In this document: positions 7,792 to 13,912 of the stretch, piece after piece | Position numbering within the stretch: position 1 is the stretch's first letter | Layout of the letters: every line of letters starts with the position of its first letter | Notes under the pieces: model-generated | What the model saw: the letters and a program-made list of their open reading frames with translations, nothing else | Told to the model about the DNA's origin: nothing | Databases searched by the model: none | Assembly (NCBI GenBank): GCA_026193155.1 | Contig: JAPHSI010000013.1 | Coordinates: 1 to 16,670, forward strand | Length of the DNA stretch: 16,670 bases | Origin: Sulfurimonadaceae bacterium | Lineage (GTDB): Bacteria > Campylobacterota > Campylobacteria > Campylobacterales > Sulfurimonadaceae | Direction: 5' to 3' | Made by a program: the position numbers and the translations under genes

Positions 7792-8970
7792 ATGAGTGAC
7801 TTTACTAGCATTTTACGTCCTAACAATTTTGATGATTTAGTAGGTCAGGAGCATCTAAGCTCCACTGACGCACCGCTTAGAAAACTTTGTGAGAACAATG
7901 CTCTCGGTCACAGTTTTTTCTTTGGTCCTGCAGGTTGTGGCAAAACTTCAATAGCACGCATCATCGCAAAAACTCTAGATATGCCGTTTTATGAATTTAA
8001 TGCTACGTCTATAAAGATTGAACAGCTTAGAAAAATATTTGAACAGTATAAAAATGCCCTTCAAAAACCACTTATATTTGTCGATGAAGTTCACCGTTTA
8101 GCAAAAAATCAACAAGAGGTTTTGCTTCCTATGATGGAGAACAATTCCATACTTCTGATAGGTGCTTCAACTGAAAATCCATTTTTTTCACTGACTTCGG
8201 CAATTCGCTCTCGAAGTATGCTTTTTGAGCTTTATCCGATTAATAATGATTCCCTTTATAAACTATTAGAAAAATCACTAAAAGACATAACTATAGATGC
8301 AGATGCAAAAGAGTATCTTGTGGCAAGTAGTGGTGGAGATGCAAGAGCTATGCTCAAACTTTTGGAGTTTACTTCAAACCTTGATAAACACATAACACTT
8401 AAGAATCTAAAATCTTTAAGACCAAATGCACTAAGTGCAGGAAGTTCTGAGGCAGGAGTGCATTATGATTTAGCATCTGCACTTATAAAATCAATCCGCG
8501 GAAGCGATGCAGATGCGGCTATATATTACTTGGCACGTTTAATTGACGGTGGAGAGAGTGCCGACTTTATAGCAAGACGTCTTGTAATACTTGCAAGTGA
8601 AGATGTGGGGAATGCAAACCCTCAGGCACTCACACTTTGCACATCTTGTTTAACAACCGTGAAAAATATAGGTTATCCAGAGGCTAGGATACCTTTAGCT
8701 CAAGCTGTAATATACTTGTGTGCATCACCAAAATCAAACTCGGCATATATGGCTATAAATAAAGCACAGCAGATGATAAATAACGGTGTAATGCTAGATA
8801 TTCCCAAAAATATAACCCAGCGTAATGAAGGTTACCTTTATCCACACGATTTTGGCGGATATGTAGAACAAGAGTACCTTTCTAAAAAGCTTAATTTGGT
8901 TGAGCTCAAAGATATAGGCTTTGAAGCAAAGATGAAAGATTGGTTAATAAAAGTAAAAAATAGCTTCTAA
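7792..8970 (+). CDS. rarA: Replication-associated recombination protein A (RarA/MgsA AAA+ ATPase)
   Basis: Clamp-loader-related AAA+ ATPase that works at stalled replication forks, related to eukaryotic WRNIP1/Mgs1. The 392 residues are shorter than E. coli RarA (447) but all parts are seen: the opening LRPNNFDDLVGQEHL (8-22), Walker A GPAGCGKT (45-52), Walker B IFVDEVHR (95-102), sensor 1 STENPFFSL (126-134), an arginine-rich sensor region AIRSRS (137-142), the C-terminal clamp-loader-like helical domain with YYLARLIDGGE (245-255) and SEDVGNANP (269-277), and the closing YPHDFGGYVEQEYL (350-363). It is the last gene of the kdsD unit. The 106-nt gap after it holds a CRP/FNR-like palindrome and the promoter of the chemoreceptor gene, but no convincing terminator. 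Confidence 0.93.
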   Translation: MSDFTSILRPNNFDDLVGQEHLSSTDAPLRKLCENNALGHSFFFGPAGCGKTSIARIIAKTLDMPFYEFNATSIKIEQLRKIFEQYKNALQKPLIFVDEVHRLAKNQQEVLLPMMENNSILLIGASTENPFFSLTSAIRSRSMLFELYPINNDSLYKLLEKSLKDITIDADAKEYLVASSGGDARAMLKLLEFTSNLDKHITLKNLKSLRPNALSAGSSEAGVHYDLASALIKSIRGSDADAAIYYLARLIDGGESADFIARRLVILASEDVGNANPQALTLCTSCLTTVKNIGYPEARIPLAQAVIYLCASPKSNSAYMAINKAQQMINNGVMLDIPKNITQRNEGYLYPHDFGGYVEQEYLSKKLNLVELKDIGFEAKMKDWLIKVKNSF

Positions 8971-8981
8971 ATCCCTATATA

Positions 8982-8995
8982 TTGACAAAAGTCAA
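8982..8995. promoter_or_regulatory. CRP/FNR-like palindrome upstream of the NIT-domain chemoreceptor
   Basis: TTGAC-AAAA-GTCAA is a perfect 5-bp dyad with a 4-bp spacer, the geometry of CRP/FNR-family operators (for example FNR TTGAT-N4-ATCAA). Its centre is about 68 bp upstream of the predicted transcription start near 9057, a distance compatible with class I activation. A role as the rarA terminator is less likely because no T-run follows directly. Confidence 0.4.
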
Positions 8996-9044
8996 AGAAA
9001 AAAACTTTTATTTTTGCTTTAATTAATATCTTATTGATTACAAT

Positions 9045-9050
9045 TATAAA
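9045..9050 (+). promoter_or_regulatory. -10-like box of the chemoreceptor gene
   Basis: TATAAA in an AT-rich stretch puts transcription near 9057, about 20 nt before the ATG at 9077. The ribosome site AAGGA (9066-9070) is 6 nt from the start codon. No clear -35 is present. Confidence 0.4.
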
Positions 9051-9076
9051 TATAGAATCTATTCTAAGGAACCGAT

Positions 9077-11053
9077 ATGAGTATTAAGTATAAGTTGAAC
9101 CTAATTGCTGTAATAGTTGTTTTGTTTTCATTGATAATTATAGCTCTTAGCTCAATAAAAGCTATGGATGAACGAAAAACTGTACTTCAAGTAAGTGAAC
9201 TAAATGTGTTATCACAAAAACTATCTTTACTGATACATGAAACACAAAAAGAGAGAGGGGCGAGTGCTGGTTTTTTAGGCTCAAAAGGGAAAAAATTTGT
9301 TGAAATTCTTCCAAAACAAAGAGAACTAACAACACAAAGAAATAAAGAGTTAAATACATATATGAATACTCTTGATTTTTCAGAGTATTCGGATGAACTG
9401 CAAAATGAGATTGCGGCATTTAAATCAGATATGGCTAAAATTGACTCTATAAGAGATAGAGTCAGCTCACTAAACATAAGTGTAAAAGATCAGGTTTCAT
9501 ACTATACAAATATGAATGCTAAGATACTTAACATCGTATCTTTAACCGCAAAACTTGCAAAATCTCCCGAACTTGTTAAATCACTTAACGCTTATACAAA
9601 CTTTCTAAAGTCTAAAGAACGTGCAGGGATAGAAAGAGCAGTTTTAAGTAATACTTTCGCAGCTGATAAATTTGCAGATGGTATGTTTGCAAAAATGATT
9701 ACTCTTATAGCTGAACAAAATGCTTTTTTAGATGCTTATAAAAGTATAGCTACGGATGAGTCTAAAAGTTTTTATAAATCAACTATGAATTCCCCTGTAG
9801 TAGACCAAGTAAACGATATGAGAAATATTGCAAAAGCAAAAGCATTTGAAGGTGCCTTTGGTATTGATAGCGTAAATTGGTTCAAAACTATTACCAAAAA
9901 AATTAATCTTTTGAAAAAAGTCGATGATGAGATAGCTAAACAAAATACACAACTTTTAGAAAAGATAGCTTCGGAATCTAAAACAAGAGCTTTTACGTCT
10001 ATTATAGGAAATATTGTTTTTGCAACAGCAATTATAATCATAATGATTCTTATAAGCAGAGGTATAAACAGAAGCGTTAATGAAAGTTTAACTAAAATCA
10101 AATGTGTCTCTAGCGATCTTGACTTAACTTGTAATGTTGTGGTGGAAGGAAAAGATGAAATATCACAGATTTCTCAAGCAATTCATACTATGATTGTTGC
10201 ATTTAAAGGTAGTGTTCATAATGCTCAAGACGTATCAAGTGCAACTTTATCTCAAAGTGATAAACTAAACGATGTTGTTGAAAAATTAACTATAAATTCT
10301 AAAGAATCCGAAGCAAAAATTTCCGATATTAATGTATTAGTATCAGAAGTTGGAACAAGATTAGACCAAGTTGAAGAAGATGCAGTTGTTGTAACAGAAG
10401 ATTTAGATAAAACATTTCAAGTTCTTGATGGCTTTGTATCTAAACTTAATGAAGTTGTAGAATCGATTGAAACTGGTACTCACCAACAAGAAGAACTTGT
10501 TGTTAAAGTCTCTTCATTAACTGAACAGGCAAAAAATATAAAAGATGTCTTAGCAATAATTTCAGACATAGCAGATCAAACAAATCTTCTTGCCCTAAAT
10601 GCTGCGATTGAAGCTGCTCGTGCGGGTGAGCACGGACGTGGTTTTGCTGTTGTAGCCGATGAAGTAAGAAAATTGGCAGAACGTACACAGAAATCTCTAA
10701 GCGAAATAAGTGCAAATGTTAACCTCATTACTCAAAGTGTAGTTGAAATAGCTAGTGAGACGGAAGAAACATCAAAAAATATGAATAACATAGCGGGCTC
10801 GGCACAAGAACTTATCAACTCTTCAGAAGAAACAAAAACAAATCTTCTAGAGACAACGGACAAGTCAAAAGACGTAATGCATCAAAGTACATATATTGCT
10901 ACACAAACAAAACAGTTGATATCTACCATGGATGAAGTTATTGAAATATCTAATGAGAATGGTGAGTATAGAGTAAGCGTTGAGAACGCAGTTGAAAGTC
11001 TAACGCAAGACGCTCACAAAATGAAAGGTGAGTTATCTAAATTTAAAATTTAA
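9077..11053 (+). CDS. Methyl-accepting chemotaxis protein with periplasmic NIT (nitrate/nitrite-sensing) domain
   Basis: Transmembrane chemoreceptor that signals to CheA/CheW. Its 658 residues contain TM1 (about 7-27), a periplasmic NIT domain (about 40-300), TM2 (about 307-327), a HAMP-like linker (about 328-380) and a cytoplasmic coiled-coil signalling domain with the highly conserved hairpin tip around DIADQTNLLALNAAIEAAR (497-515) and GFAVVADEVRKLAERT (522-537). The NIT assignment rests on ETQKERGASAGFLGSKG (55-71) and the second arginine helix KERAGIERAVLSNTF (180-194); NIT domains such as that of NasR bind nitrate with arginines on such helices. Nitrate or nitrite as ligand is inference. 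There is no C-terminal CheR-tethering pentapeptide. The ribosome site is good and a CRP/FNR-like palindrome lies upstream. The STAS gene follows after 47 nt. Confidence 0.92.
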   Translation: MSIKYKLNLIAVIVVLFSLIIIALSSIKAMDERKTVLQVSELNVLSQKLSLLIHETQKERGASAGFLGSKGKKFVEILPKQRELTTQRNKELNTYMNTLDFSEYSDELQNEIAAFKSDMAKIDSIRDRVSSLNISVKDQVSYYTNMNAKILNIVSLTAKLAKSPELVKSLNAYTNFLKSKERAGIERAVLSNTFAADKFADGMFAKMITLIAEQNAFLDAYKSIATDESKSFYKSTMNSPVVDQVNDMRNIAKAKAFEGAFGIDSVNWFKTITKKINLLKKVDDEIAKQNTQLLEKIASESKTRAFTSIIGNIVFATAIIIIMILISRGINRSVNESLTKIKCVSSDLDLTCNVVVEGKDEISQISQAIHTMIVAFKGSVHNAQDVSSATLSQSDKLNDVVEKLTINSKESEAKISDINVLVSEVGTRLDQVEEDAVVVTEDLDKTFQVLDGFVSKLNEVVESIETGTHQQEELVVKVSSLTEQAKNIKDVLAIISDIADQTNLLALNAAIEAARAGEHGRGFAVVADEVRKLAERTQKSLSEISANVNLITQSVVEIASETEETSKNMNNIAGSAQELINSSEETKTNLLETTDKSKDVMHQSTYIATQTKQLISTMDEVIEISNENGEYRVSVENAVESLTQDAHKMKGELSKFKI

Positions 11054-11058
11054 TTAAC

Positions 11059-11064
11059 TATAAT
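11059..11064 (+). promoter_or_regulatory. -10 box of the STAS/REC-PP2C-HATPase pair
   Basis: TATAAT lies just after the chemoreceptor stop, with expected transcription start near 11071 and a leader of about 30 nt containing AAAAGG (11088-11093), 7 nt before the ATG. The partner-switching pair may therefore have its own promoter in addition to read-through from the chemoreceptor. No -35 is visible. Confidence 0.45.
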
Positions 11065-11100
11065 AAACAAAGAATATAAAAAAACATAAAAGGCAAAATC

Positions 11101-11388
11101 ATGGATATATCAACATCTGGTTCAGAAGTAACCATAACAGGAAATATAAAAAGTGTAAGTAACTTTCAAACTATCAAATCGACATTAGATGGCGTAGCTG
11201 CTAATAACCCTAGCATCAACTTAATAATTGAGGATTCAATTTCTATAACATCCTCTGTAATTGGTTACTTAAATAAGCTGGTTTTAAAAGATGGTATTAA
11301 ATTAACTATGTCGGTAGGTAATGAAGACCTTATCTCTTTGCTAAATGATTTAAATTTATCTAGTGTATTTAATGTAAGAAAAAAATAA
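11101..11388 (+). CDS. STAS-domain protein, anti-sigma-factor-antagonist-like
   Basis: A 95-residue single-domain protein of SpoIIAA/RsbV/HsbA type. Such proteins are switched by serine phosphorylation: an HATPase-type kinase phosphorylates them and a PP2C phosphatase restores them, and the unphosphorylated form binds a partner. The visible pattern is the STAS core: strand IKSVSNFQTIKSTLD (16-30), strand INLIIEDSISI (39-49), the phosphorylation-site turn TSSVIGYLNKL (50-60), strand IKLTMSV (66-72) and the final helix DLISLLNDLNLSSVF (76-90). Ser51 aligns with the phosphorylated serine of the usual DSSG motif, but Asp is replaced by Thr and Gly by Val, so the site is atypical. The next gene, 9 nt downstream, encodes both predicted modifying enzymes, which supports the role. 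Confidence 0.78.
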   Translation: MDISTSGSEVTITGNIKSVSNFQTIKSTLDGVAANNPSINLIIEDSISITSSVIGYLNKLVLKDGIKLTMSVGNEDLISLLNDLNLSSVFNVRKK

Positions 11389-11397
11389 TTATATTTT

Positions 11398-13116
11398 ATG
11401 ACAAATCCTAGTGATAAAGAGGTAATTTATAGTCATATAAAGACGTTAAAAATTTTGTATGTCGAAGATACCAAAGTTACTCAACTTTTTTTTAAATCTA
11501 TTGTAGATGAACTTGTTAATAAGATTATCTATGCCAGTGACGGGAAAGAAGGATATCAAAAGTTTCTTGATAATGAAGTTGATTTAATTATAACTGATTA
11601 TGCCATGCCAAATGAAAATGGTCTTGACATGATAGAAAAAATAAGAAAACAAGATACTGAGGTTCCTATTATACTTGTCTCAGCTATTGAAGATTTAAAT
11701 GTAATTGCCAGGGCACTTAATTTAGATGTAAGTGCTTTTATAAAAAAACCAATTAGTAAAAAAGAACTCCTACTATCAATTGAGAAAATGGCAAAAGTTT
11801 CAGTTGCAAATAAATTTATAGAAGATCAACGCAATAAACAACTACTCGAACTTCAAGCTAAAGATGAGTATAAAACTTATCAAGAGGACTTGGGTTTTGC
11901 TAAAGAATTAAATATTTTAAGAAATGACTTCTACTATCAAATGACAGACTATAATCATAATGTATCTCTAATAGATTTTCTATATCATCCACTTGATGTT
12001 ATGAGTGGTGATGCTTATAGTGCTAGGCGAATAGATAAAGACACTGTTTTATACTTAATTGTAGACGGTATGGGAAAAGGTCTATCTGCCTCACTTACAT
12101 CTATGATATTTATATCATTTGCAAACCATATGGTTGATAAAATGCTTTTTTTAGATAGCTTTGATATGAGTATTTTAATCAATGAAACAATGGAGTATAT
12201 AAAACCTGTATTATTGGATGAAGAATCTCTATCATTGGATTATATTCTAGTAAATAATAAAGAGGAAGAACTTTATTACGCAAAATTTTCTATGCCACCA
12301 ATATTATTACAAAATCAAATTAATAAAATAGTGAAAATTAAATCTAACAATCCACCTTTATCTAAATATTCTCAAACTTTTAATATTGACAAAATTGATA
12401 TAAGTGAAATAACAAAATTTTTAATATATACGGATGGTATAGTGGAAAATGAAACTAAATATGATAATAAACTATACTCTGAATTTATAGAAGAAGATTT
12501 TTTAAAGGCATTTACACGAGAAGATTTAAAAAATAGCTTTATGGAAAAAATAGATGCACAAGAAGATGATGTCACACTTATTTTTATAAATAAAATAACA
12601 CAATATTCAAACATTGTAGCTCATAAAAAATTTAAATCTACTCTTGTTAATCTTGACTTGGCTAATGAATGGTATGAAACACTATGGAATGATTTTACAT
12701 CAGACATGAAAACTTCATATCAGGCAGGTATGGTATTTACAGAGCTATTTATGAATGCACATGAACACGGAAACTTATCTATTGATTCAAATCTCAAAAA
12801 TTCTCTAATGGCTAATGATTCATATTTTGAGACACTGGCAGAAAAAGAAAAAGAAATTGATAAATATATAGATGTTAAAGTAGATAAAATAAAACAAGGT
12901 TCTGTTTATTATATTATTACAAAAATTACTGATGAAGGTAATGGATTTGATACTCATATTCTAAGCGAGATTTTTAGAAATGCACATAGATTTCACGGTC
13001 GAGGTGTATTTGTATCTAGGAAAAATTCTTTTGGTATATATTATACCTCTAAAGGGAATTCTGTTTTATATATAAATAAAGTTGAAGAATCAAGCCTCAT
13101 AGAAGATGAGGCTTAA
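11398..13116 (+). CDS. Response regulator with PP2C (SpoIIE/RsbU) phosphatase and HATPase (RsbW-like) kinase domains
   Basis: A cytosolic partner-switching regulator of 572 residues with three domains. The receiver (about 16-135) has E23-D24, acceptor Asp67, Ser95 and Lys117. The SpoIIE-type PP2C phosphatase (about 190-400) keeps metal-binding aspartates in MSGD (202-205), VDGMGKG (222-228), YTDG (344-347) and EDDVTL (389-394). A C-terminal HATPase_c domain of RsbW type (about 410-560) has N box ELFMNAHEHGN (449-459), G1 DEGNGFD (512-518) and G2 HGRGVF (533-538). The architecture matches HsbR (Pseudomonas) and CrsR (Shewanella), where phosphorylation of the receiver selects between dephosphorylating and phosphorylating a cognate STAS protein. 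Here that protein is most likely the gene just upstream. The final output partner is not in the window. No clear ribosome site exists, so translation is probably coupled. The end forms a terminator hairpin. Confidence 0.9.
   Translation: MTNPSDKEVIYSHIKTLKILYVEDTKVTQLFFKSIVDELVNKIIYASDGKEGYQKFLDNEVDLIITDYAMPNENGLDMIEKIRKQDTEVPIILVSAIEDLNVIARALNLDVSAFIKKPISKKELLLSIEKMAKVSVANKFIEDQRNKQLLELQAKDEYKTYQEDLGFAKELNILRNDFYYQMTDYNHNVSLIDFLYHPLDVMSGDAYSARRIDKDTVLYLIVDGMGKGLSASLTSMIFISFANHMVDKMLFLDSFDMSILINETMEYIKPVLLDEESLSLDYILVNNKEEELYYAKFSMPPILLQNQINKIVKIKSNNPPLSKYSQTFNIDKIDISEITKFLIYTDGIVENETKYDNKLYSEFIEEDFLKAFTREDLKNSFMEKIDAQEDDVTLIFINKITQYSNIVAHKKFKSTLVNLDLANEWYETLWNDFTSDMKTSYQAGMVFTELFMNAHEHGNLSIDSNLKNSLMANDSYFETLAEKEKEIDKYIDVKVDKIKQGSVYYIITKITDEGNGFDTHILSEIFRNAHRFHGRGVFVSRKNSFGIYYTSKGNSVLYINKVEESSLIEDEA
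13092..13114. terminator. Bidirectional terminator hairpin between the convergent regulator gene and rplT
   Basis: A perfect 9-bp stem, AAGCCTCAT (13092-13100) and ATGAGGCTT (13106-13114), with a 5-nt loop, is followed on the + strand by AAGAAGTTTTGTTTAG. The stem encodes the last residues of the regulator and ends on the first base of its TAA stop. The rplT stop lies 26 nt away on the other strand, so one hairpin probably serves both units. Confidence 0.65.
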
Positions 13117-13139
13117 GAAGTTTTGTTTAGCTAATACTA

Positions 13140-13499
13140 CTACTTTGATAGAGCTTTTTTAGAAGCTTCAACAACCGCGCTAAACGCTGCTGCATCGTTC
13201 ATAGCCATATCAGCTAGAATTTTACGGTCTAGTTCAATACCAGCTTTTTTAACACCATTCATAAATGTAGAATAGTTCATACCATTTAAACGAGTCGCTG
13301 CATTAATACGGATAATCCATAATTTACGGAAATCACGTTTTTTCTGTTTACGATCTCTGTGTGCATATACTAATGAACGTTCAATTTGTTCCTTAGCTTT
13401 TCTAAAATGTTTACGACGACCTTGATAAAAGCCTTTCGCTAATTTTAATATTTTTTTGTGTCTTTTTCTACGAACAACACCTGTTTTTACTCTTGGCAT
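13140..13499 (-). CDS. rplT: 50S ribosomal protein L20
   Basis: Large-subunit assembly protein that binds 23S rRNA. The 119-residue length is normal (about 117-119). The sequence is typical: MPRVKTGVVRRKRHKKILK at the start, AKGFYQGRRKHFRKAKEQ (21-38), RDRKQKKRDFRKLWIIRIN (48-66) and RLNGMNYSTFM (70-80). AAAGGA at 13505-13510, 5 nt before the ATG, supports the start. It follows rpmI on the same strand, but after an unusually long 100-nt spacer with inverted repeats that may regulate it. L20 is known to repress its own operon in E. coli through an RNA operator and in low-GC Gram-positives through a leader RNA. Confidence 0.98.
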   Translation of the reverse strand: MPRVKTGVVRRKRHKKILKLAKGFYQGRRKHFRKAKEQIERSLVYAHRDRKQKKRDFRKLWIIRINAATRLNGMNYSTFMNGVKKAGIELDRKILADMAMNDAAAFSAVVEASKKALSK

Positions 13500-13599
13500 T
13501 TTTTTCCTTTATACTTTACCCAGTTGCTATCTTGCAATCAAGGTGTCCCATTATGGACTTGCCCAGTTAAAATAACTGGAGATTTAGAATTAACTAATG
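13500..13599 (-). promoter_or_regulatory. Structured rpmI-rplT intercistronic leader with alternative pairings
   Basis: On the minus strand this 100-nt spacer begins after the rpmI stop and holds CCAGTTA (13573-13579), a TTT loop, and TAACTGG (13563-13569), a 7-bp hairpin. A second copy of AACTGGG lies at 13519-13525, 8 nt before the rplT ribosome site, and could pair with the same CCAGTT arm. Short further stems are possible (GTCC/GGAC around 13545-13558). An L20-responsive element is a plausible but untested reading. Confidence 0.4.
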
Positions 13600-13791
13600 T
13601 TAGTTAATCATTTCCTTAATACTTTTCTCGTCAACTTTAGCAACTACAGCCGGGCTGTTTTGCTTACGACGAGTATCTGCATCTTGTTTAGTTAGAATAT
13701 GACTTCTGTACGCTTTACCACGTTTAACAGAACCATTTTTCTTAACTTTAAAACGCTTTACAGCGCCTTTTACCGATTTCATTTTAGGCAT
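13600..13791 (-). CDS. rpmI: 50S ribosomal protein L35
   Basis: Small basic large-subunit protein of 63 residues, the normal length. MPKMKSVKGAVKRFKVKKNG (1-20) and the AYRSHILTKQ segment (27-36) are the family signature. The ribosome site AAAGGA (13798-13803) is 6 nt from the ATG. A promoter at 13846-13851 drives it together with rplT. The usual upstream neighbour infC is absent: an unrelated large gene lies upstream on the same strand, separated by hairpins. Confidence 0.97.
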   Translation of the reverse strand: MPKMKSVKGAVKRFKVKKNGSVKRGKAYRSHILTKQDADTRRKQNSPAVVAKVDEKSIKEMIN

Positions 13792-13845
13792 CGATTGTCC
13801 TTTCGCGTAAAATTCTCATTACTTTAGATGTAATTTGAGGGTGGG

Positions 13846-13851
13846 ATTATA
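13846..13851 (-). promoter_or_regulatory. -10 box of the rpmI-rplT operon
   Basis: On the minus strand GGGTATAATCCC contains a perfect TATAAT. Transcription would start near 13839, giving a leader of about 48 nt to the rpmI ATG. The region where a -35 would lie is occupied by a long palindrome (13853-13881). Confidence 0.65.
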
Positions 13852-13852
13852 C

Positions 13853-13881
13853 CCAAATATTGTAAAAATTACAATATTTGG
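13853..13881. repeat. 29-nt perfect palindrome overlapping the upstream half of the rpmI promoter
   Basis: CCAAATATTGTAA (13853-13865) and TTACAATATTTGG (13869-13881) form a 13-bp perfect inverted repeat around three bases. It ends 1 bp from the TATAAT box. Neither strand has a T-run after the stem, so it is a poor intrinsic terminator. It could be an operator for a dimeric regulator or a second hairpin backing up the one at 13891-13912. Confidence 0.6.
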
Positions 13882-13890
13882 TATAAGAAT

Positions 13891-13912
13891 ACAAGAGAAT
13901 TAGTTCTCTTGT
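13891..13912 (-). terminator. Hairpin enclosing the stop codon of the large exported protein gene
   Basis: Read on the minus strand, ACAAGAGAA (13904-13912) and TTCTCTTGT (13891-13899) form a perfect 9-bp stem, and the loop CTAA contains the TAA stop (13900-13902). The bases after the stem are ATTCTTAT, weakly T-rich. Probably the terminator of the large gene, possibly helped by the palindrome just downstream. Confidence 0.5.

Noticed and set aside
8994..9020. Intrinsic terminator after rarA
   Set aside because: AAAG-A-AAAAA can pair with TTTTT-G-CTTT, but the stem is nearly all A-T with an internal mismatch and lacks a T-run after it, so it is not convincing.
9162..9477. Two overlapping antisense open frames inside the chemoreceptor gene
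   Set aside because: They are antisense shadows of the NIT-domain coding sequence, cysteine/phenylalanine-rich and without ribosome sites.
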